Assembly: GCF_000737065.1 (NCBI RefSeq)
Contig: NZ_AQRC01000010.1
Span: forward strand, 1 to 64,000
From: Thioclava atlantica
GTDB lineage: Bacteria > Pseudomonadota > Alphaproteobacteria > Rhodobacterales > Rhodobacteraceae
Length of the DNA stretch: 64,000 nt
Direction: 5' to 3'
The notes under the pieces are model-generated. The model saw nothing but the letters and a program-made list of their open reading frames with translations. It did no database searches and was not told the origin of the DNA. Shown here one piece after another: positions 8,068-16,732 of the stretch (position 1 is its first letter; the number at the start of each line of letters is the position of its first letter). A program made the translations under genes and the position numbers.

Positions 8068-8543
8068 TCCCATATCAGGGCACGGTCTGGCGGATCCTCT
8101 CTGCCGACCGCGCAGGCAATGCATGTGAACCGGCCCGCCATCCGGAGGGCCGGTTTCATCATTCCGGGCAGGTGGCGCTTTACGCCTCGCCGAGCGCGGA
8201 AGGGGCCGCTGTCGCCCTGCGCCGCTATGTAGGCGTGGGCGATCCGCCGCGGGTGATCGTGCCCCTGCAGATCAGGGCAGAGATCATGGCAGGCCTGCGC
8301 GACACGCCAGACCAGGCTGCGGCCTCGGTGGTCTGGCAGGATATGCGCGCGACTGGCGTGCCCTCGCCCACCTGGACCTTCTCGGACCGGGTGCGGGCCA
8401 GTGGCGCTCAGGGGCTGATCTATGCCTCGCGCAGCCGGCCGGATCTGAGCCATCTCGTGCTGTTCGACGTCTCGCCCCGAACGGTGCAGCAGGCAGGCCC
8501 CGCCGACCCCTGGCATCCGCCCTACCTCGTCCCGTCTGCGTGA
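8064..8543 (+). CDS. RES-domain protein (possible NAD+-degrading toxin), no antitoxin nearby
   Basis: This 159-residue protein has a RES domain over its whole length. The N-terminal VWRI is followed by GRFHHSG and [12 protein letters not shown], supplying the conserved Arg, Glu and Ser that name the family. RES proteins characterised so far are toxins that degrade NAD+ or modify phosphoribosyl-pyrophosphate synthetase, each paired with an Xre-like antitoxin. Here the GTG start at 8064 overlaps the trxB stop (GTGA), so translation is coupled to trxB. No Xre-like partner lies on either side. It may be a toxin domain turned into an enzyme acting on nicotinamide nucleotides, or a solitary toxin; the sequence does not decide. 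Confidence 0.75.
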   Translation: MIPYQGTVWRILSADRAGNACEPARHPEGRFHHSGQVALYASPSAEGAAVALRRYVGVGDPPRVIVPLQIRAEIMAGLRDTPDQAAASVVWQDMRATGVPSPTWTFSDRVRASGAQGLIYASRSRPDLSHLVLFDVSPRTVQQAGPADPWHPPYLVPSA

Positions 8544-8601
8544 GCGGTCACTGATCTGTCGCGCACGCCCTCTAGCTTTGAGCGAGCTGGAGGAAATCAT
8601 C

Positions 8602-9147
8602 ATGCGCTGGCGCGGGGTCAATCACGTCGAATTCTCGGTACTCGACTACGAGAACTCCATCGCCTTCTACGATGCGATGTTCGGCTGGCTCGGCTATCGC
8701 AGTTTCTGGACGCTCGATATCGGCTATCGCTCGACCTATTACATGGCGCGCTTCCCGATGCCGCATTCCTATATCGGCATCCAGCCCGCGCGCTCGGGCG
8801 GGAAACTGGATCACGAGGCGCGGGCGGTGGGCATCCATCACGTCGCACTCTGGGCGCGCTCGCGGGCCGAGGTCGATGCGTTTCACCGTGACTTCCTGAT
8901 CCCGCGCGGGCTACCGGTGACGGACGCGCCGCAGGAATATTCCGTCTATGCGCCGGGCTATTACGCGGTGTTCTTCGACGATCCGATCAACGGGATTCAC
9001 TGGGAGCTGGCGCATATTCCGCGCATCCCAGGGCCTGGCGCGATACGGCGCTTTCGCGCGGCTCTGAAGGCCGCACAAAAAGATCATCCCGAATGGGACG
9101 GCCCGCCCGAGAAACTCGCCTTTCGCGACCTGCCCGGGCGGCGCTGA
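8602..9147 (+). CDS. VOC (glyoxalase/bleomycin resistance) superfamily protein
   Basis: This 181-residue protein has a vicinal-oxygen-chelate fold. Metal-ligand candidates are His in NHVEFSVLDYE, His in GIHHVALWARS and Glu in GIHWELAHIP, in the right order for a single VOC module. The C-terminal tail (about 150-181) is basic and extends past the fold. ATG 8602 is preferred over an upstream TTG at 8578 because CTGGAGGA lies 7 bases before it. It ends immediately next to the stop of the convergent aldolase gene, with no bases between. The substrate is unknown. Confidence 0.85.
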   Translation: MRWRGVNHVEFSVLDYENSIAFYDAMFGWLGYRSFWTLDIGYRSTYYMARFPMPHSYIGIQPARSGGKLDHEARAVGIHHVALWARSRAEVDAFHRDFLIPRGLPVTDAPQEYSVYAPGYYAVFFDDPINGIHWELAHIPRIPGPGAIRRFRAALKAAQKDHPEWDGPPEKLAFRDLPGRR

Positions 9148-10197
9148 TCAGGCGAGATGACCGAGGAAGGCGTCGATTTCCTCGGGGGTCGTGGCCCAGG
9201 AGCAGACGAGGCGAGCGGCGAGCAGTTCGTCCTCGGGGCCTTCCAGAGATTGGTCGAAGGGCCAGAGATAGTAATAGGCCCCGGCCTGATGCGCGCGTTT
9301 GTGCGCCCCGCGCGGGAAGGCTGCGAAGACCGCGTTGGCCTGGGTCGGATGGATCAGCTTCGCGCCCGGAACCGAGCGGATGCCCTCGGAGAGTTTGCGC
9401 GCCATGTCATTGGCATGGCGGGCGGTCTTCAGCCACAGGTCATCCTCGAGATAGGCCTTCATCTGCGCCGCGAGGAAGCGGTGCTTGGAGAAAAGATGCC
9501 CGCCCCGCTTGCGGCGCAGCTCGAATTCCCAGGCACGCTTGGGATCGAAGATCACCACCGCCTCGACGCCCATGCAGCCGTTCTTCGTCCCACCGAAGCT
9601 GAGCACGTCGACGCCCGCCTTCCAGGTCATCTCGGCCGGCGTGCAGCCCACCGCGACCAGAGCATTGGCAAAGCGCGCCCCGTCCATATGGACCGGCAGG
9701 TGGAAGCGGCGCGCGACCTCGGTCAAAGCCGCGACCTCGGCGGGCGAATAGACCGCGCCTGCCTCGGTCGAGTTGGTGATCGAGACCATGCCGCGCTGGA
9801 CGTTATGGATGCCGCCCCGGCCGGTATGTGCGATGGTCCGCGCGAGCAGTTCCGGGTCCATCTTCGCATCCGGCCCATCGACCAGCGTCAGCTTCGAGCC
9901 ATTCGTGTAGAACTCCGGCGCGCCGCATTCGTCTTCCTCGATATGCGCGTTTCGGTGGCAGAAGATCGCGCCCCAGGGTTGGGTCAGGATCGCGCAGGAG
10001 AGCGCGTTCGCCGCCGTGCCGGTCGCAACCAGATAGACGCGCGCCTCGGGCGCTTCGAAGATCTCGCGGATGCGCGCCTGCACGCCTTCGGTGATCGGGT
10101 CGTCGCCATAGGAATGGACATGGCCGTCATTGGCGGCGGCGAGCCCGTCGAGAATGGCGGGATGCGCGCCGGATGTATTGTCGGAGGCAAAATTCAT
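9148..10197 (-). CDS. Low-specificity L-threonine aldolase / beta-eliminating lyase family
   Basis: This 349-residue PLP-dependent fold-type I enzyme matches the threonine aldolase family, which splits L-threonine or L-allo-threonine to glycine and acetaldehyde. The family opening FASDNTSGAHPAIL is present, and the PLP lysine lies in LSFGGTKNGCMG at about residue 199. The phosphate-binding GTAANAL and the Asp in VHMDGARFANAL are also visible. ATG 10197 overlaps the stop of the upstream YcgN-like gene in an ATGA arrangement. The length is normal. A link between the two functions is not obvious. Confidence 0.88.
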   Translation of the reverse strand: MNFASDNTSGAHPAILDGLAAANDGHVHSYGDDPITEGVQARIREIFEAPEARVYLVATGTAANALSCAILTQPWGAIFCHRNAHIEEDECGAPEFYTNGSKLTLVDGPDAKMDPELLARTIAHTGRGGIHNVQRGMVSITNSTEAGAVYSPAEVAALTEVARRFHLPVHMDGARFANALVAVGCTPAEMTWKAGVDVLSFGGTKNGCMGVEAVVIFDPKRAWEFELRRKRGGHLFSKHRFLAAQMKAYLEDDLWLKTARHANDMARKLSEGIRSVPGAKLIHPTQANAVFAAFPRGAHKRAHQAGAYYYLWPFDQSLEGPEDELLAARLVCSWATTPEEIDAFLGHLA

Positions 10198-10643
10198 GAG
10201 AGGTCCTCGATCGTGTATTCGTCCCATTCTTCTTCCGGCACCTCGAATTCGGGCACCGTCCAGCCGCGTACGCTCTGATCCGCGTCATGCACGCTCTCGC
10301 GCGAGCCGGAAATCAGGTAGTGCCAGTCTTCGAGCGGCTTGCCCTCGTAGCGCAGCCGGTAGGCGCAGGTCGCCGGCATCCAATAGGCGATCTTGTGGAT
10401 CGTCTTGGGACTCAGCGTCACGCATTCGGGCACGAATTGGTGGCGGATGTCGTATTGGGTGCAGCGGCAGGTCTCGCCATCGAGCAGACGGCAGGCGACG
10501 CGGGTGAAGACCACCTCGCCCGTATCCTCGTATTCGAGCTTGTTCAGGCAGCATTTTCCGCAGCCGTCGCACAGCGCCTCCCACTCGGGAGGCGTGAGCT
10601 TCTGCAGCGGCAAGGTCCAGAATTCGGGGCGCAACTTGGTCAT
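10194..10643 (-). CDS. YcgN-family cysteine cluster protein (UPF0260)
   Basis: This 149-residue cytosolic protein belongs to the YcgN/UPF0260 family of unknown function. Its cysteines are LCDGCGKCCLNKL near residue 26, then ACRLLDGETCRCTQY and ECVTL, a set able to bind a metal or Fe-S cluster. ATG 10643 (MTKLRPEFW) is chosen because it matches the family N-terminus; the 21 extra upstream residues are low complexity. It lies 40 bases after ribF and overlaps the aldolase start, in the run HAD-MaoC-ribF-ycgN-aldolase. Confidence 0.85.
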   Translation of the reverse strand: MTKLRPEFWTLPLQKLTPPEWEALCDGCGKCCLNKLEYEDTGEVVFTRVACRLLDGETCRCTQYDIRHQFVPECVTLSPKTIHKIAYWMPATCAYRLRYEGKPLEDWHYLISGSRESVHDADQSVRGWTVPEFEVPEEEWDEYTIEDLS

Positions 10644-10683
10644 GGCGCGGAAACTGACCGAAGGGGCGGGAAATGGAAAGGGG

Positions 10684-11622
10684 TCACGCAGCGGCGAGCA
10701 CGTCACGCGCGCGTGCGCAATCGGCGGCCATCTGCTCGGTCAACGCTTCGAGACTGTCGAATTTCATCTCGGGGCGTAGGTATTCGACCAGCGCGACCGA
10801 GACATGCTCGCCATAGAGGCTGCCGTCGAAATCGAAGATGAAGGTTTCGAGATTGGGGGCGTTCTCGCCGAACATCGGACGCACGCCGAGGCTCGCCGCG
10901 CCCCGGTACTGGCCCCGATGCGGCCCGGTGAGCACGTCGAATTTCACCGCGTAGACCCCGAGTTTGGGCAGGTGCAGCCCCGCGACCGACATGTTCGCGG
11001 TCGGATAGCCCAGATCGCGCCCGCGCTTGTCGCCATGCAGGACCTCGCCCTCGATCCGGTGCAGGTGCCCGAGCATCGCTGTCGCGTCGCCCGGACGGCC
11101 CTCGCTGAGCGCGGTGCGGATCGCGGTCGAGGAGGCCTCCACCCCGTCGACATGCAGAAGCGGCGCGATGGTGACCGCAAAGCCGTATTCGCGCCCGAGA
11201 GCCTCGAGCGTCTGCGCATCCCCCTCGCGCCCCTTGCCGAAGCGGAAATCGCCCCCCACCGCGACATGCGAGATGCCAAGCCCCTCGGCGAGCACGTCGC
11301 GGGCGAAGCGCTCGGCGGTCATGTCGGCCAGTTCGGCCGCGAAGGGCAGCTCGAACAGCCGCTCGACGCCGAGCTTGGCGAGACGGTTCGCCCGTGCTTC
11401 GGGGTTCATCAACCGAAACGGCGCGAGCGTCTTGCCCGCGCGGGCGGCGAAGAATTCCCGCGGATGGGGTTCGAAGGTGATCACCCCGAGCGGGGCGTGC
11501 CGCCCGCGCGCGTGGTCGATGACCGACTGATGCCCCAGATGGATGCCGTCGAAATTCCCCATCGCGACAGAGGCGCCACGGGCCGCGGTCTCGAGCGATT
11601 TCCAGTCGGTGTAGTGCTTCAT
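10684..11622 (-). CDS. ribF: Bifunctional riboflavin kinase/FAD synthetase
   Basis: This 312-residue enzyme converts riboflavin to FMN and then FAD. The N-terminal adenylyltransferase domain has GNFDGIHLGHQSVI, with the nucleotidyltransferase HLGH. The C-terminal riboflavin kinase domain has GYPTANM and a following FDGSLYG region. ATG 11622 has GGAAGG upstream at suitable spacing; a GTG one codon earlier is also possible. It is the middle gene of a same-strand group. No FMN riboswitch is present, as expected for ribF inside an operon. Confidence 0.95.
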   Translation of the reverse strand: MKHYTDWKSLETAARGASVAMGNFDGIHLGHQSVIDHARGRHAPLGVITFEPHPREFFAARAGKTLAPFRLMNPEARANRLAKLGVERLFELPFAAELADMTAERFARDVLAEGLGISHVAVGGDFRFGKGREGDAQTLEALGREYGFAVTIAPLLHVDGVEASSTAIRTALSEGRPGDATAMLGHLHRIEGEVLHGDKRGRDLGYPTANMSVAGLHLPKLGVYAVKFDVLTGPHRGQYRGAASLGVRPMFGENAPNLETFIFDFDGSLYGEHVSVALVEYLRPEMKFDSLEALTEQMAADCARARDVLAAA

Positions 11623-11651
11623 CACCCCGCCTTCCGGCGGGGTCCGCCGGA

Positions 11652-12101
11652 TCAGTCGAACTTGCGCGACGGCGCCAGAACCAGCGCCTCGCCCTTCAGC
11701 ACCACCGTATCGCCCACCGCGCAGTGGGTTTCAAGCGTGACACGGCGGCGCGAATGGTCGATCGCGATCACCTTGACCTCGGCATAGACGACATCGCCGG
11801 GACGCACGGGAGCCATGAATTTCAGCGACTGGCCCAGATAGACCGTGCCATGGCCGGGAAGCTGCTCGCCGATCACCGCGGAAATCAGACCAGCGGTCAG
11901 CATCCCATGCGCGATTCGACCCTCGAAGATGGTGTCCTGCGCATAGGCGTCGTCGAGATGAACGGGATTTCGGTCGGTCGAGACCTCGGCGAACATCTCG
12001 ATATCGCGGTCGGCGATCTCCTTGCGCAGGTAGCGCACCATCCCGATTTCCAGATCCTCGATGCAGATCGTGCCGCGGGGGATATTGTCGAGCATGTCCA
12101 T
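11652..12101 (-). CDS. MaoC-like (R)-hydratase
   Basis: This 149-residue single hot-dog domain protein of the MaoC dehydratase family likely hydrates enoyl-CoA thioesters. The active-site pattern is FAEVSTDRNPVHLDD, with catalytic Asp and His, followed by GRIAHGMLTAGLIS, typical of (R)-specific enoyl-CoA hydratases. ATG 12101 (MDMLDNIPRG) or the ATG two codons later may be used. The 129-base gap upstream is less GC-rich than its surroundings and holds a palindrome at 12154-12174, so the gene may have its own promoter within the HAD-MaoC-ribF group. Confidence 0.88.
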   Translation of the reverse strand: MDMLDNIPRGTICIEDLEIGMVRYLRKEIADRDIEMFAEVSTDRNPVHLDDAYAQDTIFEGRIAHGMLTAGLISAVIGEQLPGHGTVYLGQSLKFMAPVRPGDVVYAEVKVIAIDHSRRRVTLETHCAVGDTVVLKGEALVLAPSRKFD

Positions 12102-12153
12102 AGATCCCTGCCGGAAGGTCCATATTGCAACGCGGCATAGCACATGCAGCATC

Positions 12154-12174
12154 GCGCACACAATATGCGTGCGC
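12154..12174. promoter_or_regulatory. Imperfect palindrome upstream of the MaoC gene
   Basis: Arms GCGCAC (12154-12159) and GTGCGC (12169-12174) flank an AT-rich centre, ending 53 bases before the MaoC start at 12101 on the minus strand. The surrounding 12110-12230 region is visibly AT-richer than its flanks. It is an operator candidate by shape only; no regulator is identified. Confidence 0.35.
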
Positions 12175-12230
12175 AACTTTTTTACCTCAATCGAATATCA
12201 TACGCAACAAAGTTGCCGCGTGAATTTCCC

Positions 12231-13109
12231 TCAGCGCAGGGTGCCGATCGTGTAGAGCGGATCGACCTGGCGTGCACCCAGCCAGCCGCGCAGCAGTTCC
12301 GGATCGGGATTCTCGCGGTCCGGCCCGAACTGGTCATGCGCGAGACCGCCGGACACGAAGAGGCAGTCGATCCCCTCGCCCGCCGCGCCCGGCACATCGG
12401 TGTTCACGCCATCGCCGATCGCCAGGATGCGGCTGTCCTCGGCCCCGCCGATGCTCGACAGGCGACGCCGCGCGAGGTCGTAGATCGGCGGATGCGGCTT
12501 GCCGAAATACATCGCCTCGCCGCCCATATCCTCGTAGAGCGCCGCGAGCGCGCCCGCGCAGTAGATCCGCTTGTCGCCCATATCGACGACGATATCGGGA
12601 TTGGCGCAGAGCATCGGCAGTTCGCGCAGCTTCGCGAGGAGGAACTTCGCCCGGTAATCCTCGGGCACCTCGGTCTCTTCCTCGAAGGGGCCGGTGCAGA
12701 CGATCCCTTCGGCCTGCTCGAAATCGACACGCTCGATATCGGCCTGGCCCTGCCATTCCTCGGGCACCTCGGTGAAGAACCCGTCATCCTTCGACGGCCC
12801 GAGATGCCAGACCTTGCGGCCCACCGCGCCCGCGAACATCGCGTCCTGCGCCGCATCGCCCGAGGAGACCACGAGGTCGTAGGCGTTGCGCGGGCAGCCC
12901 ATCTTGTCGAGCGCGCGCATCACGAATTTCGACGGGCGCGGCGCGTTGGTCAGAAGCACGACCTTGCCGCCGCGCGCGCGGAAGTCCTGCAGCGCCTCGA
13001 CCGCGTCCGGGAACGGTGCCACCCCGTTGTGAAGGCAGCCCCAGAGATCGCAGAACAGCACGTCATAGGGTTTGGAGATTTCAGCGAGCGATTGGATGAT
13101 GCGGGTCAT
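12231..13109 (-). CDS. HAD-superfamily class IIA hydrolase (TIGR01459-like)
   Basis: This 292-residue haloacid-dehalogenase-fold phosphatase resembles the TIGR01459 group found in Alphaproteobacteria. Motif I is DVLFCDLWGCLHNG, where the usual second Asp is Trp-Gly, as in this subgroup. The motif II Thr is in VVLLTNAPRP, and motif III/IV is ILAIGDGVNTDVPGA. KPHPPIY carries the conserved Lys. The start at 13109 is supported by AAAGG just upstream; open sequence further upstream is repetitive and overlaps the gap to the kinase gene. The substrate is unknown. Confidence 0.88.
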   Translation of the reverse strand: MTRIIQSLAEISKPYDVLFCDLWGCLHNGVAPFPDAVEALQDFRARGGKVVLLTNAPRPSKFVMRALDKMGCPRNAYDLVVSSGDAAQDAMFAGAVGRKVWHLGPSKDDGFFTEVPEEWQGQADIERVDFEQAEGIVCTGPFEEETEVPEDYRAKFLLAKLRELPMLCANPDIVVDMGDKRIYCAGALAALYEDMGGEAMYFGKPHPPIYDLARRRLSSIGGAEDSRILAIGDGVNTDVPGAAGEGIDCLFVSGGLAHDQFGPDRENPDPELLRGWLGARQVDPLYTIGTLR

Positions 13110-13222
13110 GGCTGCCTTTCGGAACGAGAATTGGGCGCGCGGTCGGCGCGCGGCCCCGATGGGCCCGCGCCGCATTACCCGGGCTATATGGCATGTGCGT
13201 GACGGAAGGCAAAGAGCCGGTA

Positions 13223-14071
13223 TCAGCCCTCGGCCTCGTAGTCGTAGCCGTATCCGTACCCGTATTCGGGCGCGGCGAAGCGAAACTTGTTCACCACCAC
13301 GCCCATAACATTGGTCCGCTCCGCCAGTTCGCGCTCGCAAAGGTCGATCTGCTTGATCGTGCTCTCTTCGGCAGCGGCGATGATGAGCACGCAATCCACG
13401 TGTTCGGCCAGCGCCAGCGTGTCGTCGCTCACCAGCACCGGGGCGGTATCGAAGATCACCAGGTCGGGCGCATAGATCGCCTCGATCCGCTTGAGCGCCT
13501 GCGGCGTGGTGCTCGCGTTGAGAAGCTCCGAGGGGCGCCCGGCCGGGCGCGAATTGACCCCGAGGGCGAAATTGTCGCCGATCCGGCGCGCATGGTCGGC
13601 AAATTCGGCCGCTCCCGTGAACACGTCCGACATCTGCGGCCCGGGCGGCTCGCTCTGCTCGATCTGAAGGAGACGGGCCAGCGTAGGTCGGCGCAGATCC
13701 GCCTCGATCAGGAGCGAATAGAGCTCATGCTGGCGCGCGAAGCTGAAGGCGAGATTGAGCGCGATGGTCGATTTCCCGCATCCCGCCGTGGGCGAGGTGA
13801 TCGCGAGACGCGTCCAGCCATTGGTGCGCATCTGCTGCAGGATCTTGGTTCGCATCAGGTCGAAAGGCGCGGCCTCCGCCCCGCCCTCGCGCGCGACCAC
13901 GCGGCTCGTGCGCAGCTGGACCGGGTTCGGCTCGAAGGGCTTGAGCGCATTCCAGGCACCGCCCACGTGTCCGGCCCGCTGGTTCACCATCACATCGCCA
14001 GCCGAGCGCGCCAGCCCCACCATGCGTGCGGCCCGGGCCTTGGCTATCGCGTCGCGCAGTCGTTCCGCCAT
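13223..14071 (-). CDS. Tyrosine autokinase of the CpsD/Wzc type (exopolysaccharide synthesis)
   Basis: This 282-residue bacterial tyrosine kinase belongs to the P-loop family that controls polysaccharide polymerisation with a chain-length partner. Walker A is SPTAGCGKST at about residues 93-102, the Walker A' Asp is in LLIEADLRRPT, and a Walker B-like VIFDTAPVL follows. The C-terminus PEYGYGYGYDYEAEG is a five-tyrosine cluster, the usual autophosphorylation site. The start at 14071 has GGGGAGGG upstream. It lies 13 bases after the chain-length determinant gene, so kinase and membrane adaptor are separate proteins here. Confidence 0.9.
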   Translation of the reverse strand: MAERLRDAIAKARAARMVGLARSAGDVMVNQRAGHVGGAWNALKPFEPNPVQLRTSRVVAREGGAEAAPFDLMRTKILQQMRTNGWTRLAITSPTAGCGKSTIALNLAFSFARQHELYSLLIEADLRRPTLARLLQIEQSEPPGPQMSDVFTGAAEFADHARRIGDNFALGVNSRPAGRPSELLNASTTPQALKRIEAIYAPDLVIFDTAPVLVSDDTLALAEHVDCVLIIAAAEESTIKQIDLCERELAERTNVMGVVVNKFRFAAPEYGYGYGYDYEAEG

Positions 14072-14084
14072 CGGACCCTCCCCC

Positions 14085-15599
14085 TCAGAACAGCAAGTCG
14101 AGCGGCATGTAGAGCATGCCGAACAGCGTGACCACGGCGAGCAGCGCCGCGAGGATCATTCCCGAGGAGATCAGGATCTTCCGCCGCCTGCGCGCGACAT
14201 CCGCCGGGGTCGAGATATAGGGCAGCGTCGCGAAGGCGCTGATCCCCAGCCGCAGCGAGAGGTCCTCCGGGCGCCGGATCCCGGGATTGAGGAACTCGCG
14301 TCCCGCAATCAGCATAAGGCCGAGCACGAAGCCCGCCCCCAGCCCGGCCAGCGTGATTGTCTTGCGGTTGGGCTTGATCGGCTCGAGCGGCGCCACCGCC
14401 TGGTCGATCACCGTCAGCTTCTCGCCCTTGGCCAGCGACTCGATCGTGTCGCCGGTCTCGGCCAGGGAGCGCGACTTGGCCGCTCGGTCATATTGTTCGG
14501 AGAGATTGTCGTAATCGCGCTGCAGCGCCTCGAGGGAGGCCGCATTGGCGGGAACCTGGGCGATCGCGTCGCGCAATTGCGTGATCTGGGCCTGCGCCGC
14601 CTCTTCGCGGGCCTGCGCGGCGAAGAGTTCGTTCTGGTATTCCCGGAGCTTCTGGTCGAAGGCGGAGCCCAGGGGCGAAGCGGTCGCCCCGGCATCCGCC
14701 TCGGCATCCAGGGACGCGATCTGCGCCCCGAGCGAGGCGAGCCGCGGATCCTCCTCGGGCAGCACAAGCTTGAGCGCGTCGCGCTGCGCTTCGAGCCGGG
14801 CCCGCTCGCGCGCCTTGGGCGGATAGATCGCGTCGAGATCCACGGTTGCGCCCGAGGCCTCGCGGCGCCGGACCAGGCGCTCCTGCTCGTTCTTCACCGC
14901 GTCGATCGCAGCCGCGCGTTCGGCCTTGCCCGCCTCGAGGGCGTTGAGCTGGTCGCGCAGCAGCGGCAGGCGCTCGGGCAGCGCAGAGGCGTGATCCTCC
15001 TTGAACCTGAGGATCGCCGCGGAGGCTTTCGACAGCTCCATCGACAGCCGTTCCACCTCGCGCGCGAAGAAATCCAGCGTATCGCGCGCGGTGCGGGTGC
15101 GGATATCGCTGTCTTCCTTGAGCACATGCGTCACCAGCTCGTTGGCCACCCGTGCCGCGAGGGTCGGATCACCCGCCCGGTAGGAAATGTTGAGAAAGGT
15201 CGCGTCCTTCGTGTCCCCGCCCGTCCCGGCGGCCCCGTCGATCGAAATCGTGATATCATTCGTCATCGCCGCGAAGATCGCGTCGGGGTCGCGCGCCCCG
15301 GACTCGGTGACGAGGAGCGGGTAGAGCTCCATCCGGCGCGCGATGTCGAGCAGGCTCTCGCGGGCGAGCACCCGCTTGCGGATCACCTGCAGCTTCGCCC
15401 GCGTTTCCGTTCGCACGGTCGAGCTGGCGAGCTGGTTCGGGATCCGGTCGCCCTCGACCACGATCAACGCATCGGCCCGGTAGATCGGCGTGATCGCTCG
15501 GGCGATGATCAGCCCGGCCATCGTGCCGAGCAATGTCAGCAGGATCAGCCAGTGCAGCCGCCGCCCGAGCAAAGCCGCATAGAAGCGCAGATCACGCAT
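14085..15599 (-). CDS. Polysaccharide chain-length determinant (Wzz/exosortase-system type)
   Basis: This 504-residue inner-membrane protein sets exopolysaccharide chain length and should partner the adjacent kinase. The first membrane segment lies at about residues 15-35 (LILLTLLGTMAGLII), and a long coiled-coil periplasmic region covers about 190-400. A Pro-rich segment, PLEPIKPNRK, stands just before the next membrane segment (ITLAGLGAGFVLGLMLIAG). A third hydrophobic segment ends the protein. ATG 15599 overlaps the end of the ATPase gene by 8 bases and has GGGAGGG upstream. The missing outer-membrane export lipoprotein must be encoded elsewhere. Confidence 0.88.
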   Translation of the reverse strand: MRDLRFYAALLGRRLHWLILLTLLGTMAGLIIARAITPIYRADALIVVEGDRIPNQLASSTVRTETRAKLQVIRKRVLARESLLDIARRMELYPLLVTESGARDPDAIFAAMTNDITISIDGAAGTGGDTKDATFLNISYRAGDPTLAARVANELVTHVLKEDSDIRTRTARDTLDFFAREVERLSMELSKASAAILRFKEDHASALPERLPLLRDQLNALEAGKAERAAAIDAVKNEQERLVRRREASGATVDLDAIYPPKARERARLEAQRDALKLVLPEEDPRLASLGAQIASLDAEADAGATASPLGSAFDQKLREYQNELFAAQAREEAAQAQITQLRDAIAQVPANAASLEALQRDYDNLSEQYDRAAKSRSLAETGDTIESLAKGEKLTVIDQAVAPLEPIKPNRKTITLAGLGAGFVLGLMLIAGREFLNPGIRRPEDLSLRLGISAFATLPYISTPADVARRRRKILISSGMILAALLAVVTLFGMLYMPLDLLF

Positions 15600-16488
15600 C
15601 CCGCCCTCCCTGCCCCGGCGTGGCGCCCGCGCGCGGAACCTGCTGCGGGCTTTCGCGCTGCGTCTCGACAGGCAGATAGAAGACATTGTCCTCGATCACC
15701 TTGTCGATGATCTCCCCGGTCACCAGTTCGGAGCGGGCGGAATAGGCATAGACAAGGCCGAGATCGGCCAGCTGGTTCATCAGCCGCGGAATGCCGCCGC
15801 AATGGCCATGGACCTTTTGGGCTGCCTCCGCGGTGAAGATCTGCCGCCGCGCGCCCGCCACCTCGAGACGGTGCTCGATATAGGGCCGGGCGCAGTCGTC
15901 CGGGAGCGGACCGAGATGGAAGCCCGCCGACACCCGCTGCGCGAACTGGCGCAGCTCGGGCCGGGCGATCAGGTCGCGCAGTTCCGGCTGCCCCATCAGG
16001 ATGAGCTGGACAAGTTCGTCCTTGTCGGCATTGATATTGGTGATCATGCGCAGCTCTTCGAGCACGCCCGCCTCGAGGTTCTGCGCCTCGTCGATCACCA
16101 CCACGACGCGCCGCCCGGCGGCATATTCCGAAATCAGGAACTGCTGAAACCGGTCATAGATCAGGACATAATCCTCGCCGGGTTCGATGCGCTGCCCCAG
16201 CGAGAGCATGATCCAGCGGATCATGTCGTCCCGCCCGCCGCGTGCGTTCGACACCAGCCCGATCGTCACATGCTCCGACAGCGTCGTCATGAGATGGCGC
16301 AGCAGCGTGGTCTTGCCCGCCCCCACCTCGCCGGTGATCAAGGTGATCGGCGCACGCGAGAAGAGCCCGTATTCGAGCATGGTCGCGGCATGACGATGCT
16401 CGGGCGACCAGAAAATGAAATCGGGATCGGGCAGCAGCGAAAAGGGACGCTCCGCGAGCCCGAAGAAACCTGTATAGATGTCGTCCAT
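15592..16488 (-). CDS. ExeA-like AAA ATPase of exosortase/EPS systems
   Basis: This 298-residue ATPase resembles the exosortase-associated ATPase family (TIGR03015) and ExeA. It opens with the family signature YTGFFGLAERPFSLLPDP. Walker A is GEVGAGKT at residues 53-60, and Walker B is VVVVIDEAQNL at about 128-138. HCGGIPRLMNQLAD near 235 is the usual sensor region. ATG 16488 is chosen over 16527 because it begins right at the family N-terminus. It is the first gene of a three-gene operon (ATPase, chain-length protein, kinase) divergent from the TPR lipoprotein gene. Confidence 0.88.
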   Translation of the reverse strand: MDDIYTGFFGLAERPFSLLPDPDFIFWSPEHRHAATMLEYGLFSRAPITLITGEVGAGKTTLLRHLMTTLSEHVTIGLVSNARGGRDDMIRWIMLSLGQRIEPGEDYVLIYDRFQQFLISEYAAGRRVVVVIDEAQNLEAGVLEELRMITNINADKDELVQLILMGQPELRDLIARPELRQFAQRVSAGFHLGPLPDDCARPYIEHRLEVAGARRQIFTAEAAQKVHGHCGGIPRLMNQLADLGLVYAYSARSELVTGEIIDKVIEDNVFYLPVETQRESPQQVPRAGATPGQGGRDA

Positions 16489-16732
16489 GCCTGTATCCGG
16501 GCCTTTGGCCTCTTTGAATTCGCGCAAGTGAAGCGGAAAGCGGCGAAAATCTCAAGAATTCGTTGGCAAAAGCGACAAGATGACGCCCATCTGCCGCAGA
16601 TCGGGGCTCCCCGCGCAACCCTGGGTGGTTCACGCCCCCTGCCCCACCAAGAGAAAGCCTTTATCGAAGCGCCCGATGTGGCTAATCTATCGCAAAGCGC
16701 CCTCGAGAGCGCCATGAGACAGGCCGGAGCAG

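Noticed and set aside
10684-11700. FMN riboswitch near ribF.
   Set aside because: The gap upstream of ribF is only 29 bases and holds no conserved RFN element sequences.
12950-13210. N-terminal extension of the HAD hydrolase up to 13394.
   Set aside because: The extra residues are Arg-rich, run through the end of the kinase gene and lack similarity; ATG 13109 with AAAGG upstream fits the family start.
16489-16732. Possible shared promoter or small gene between the divergent ATPase and TPR genes.
   Set aside because: No symmetric element, clear -10/-35 pair or open frame with a ribosome site could be supported by eye.
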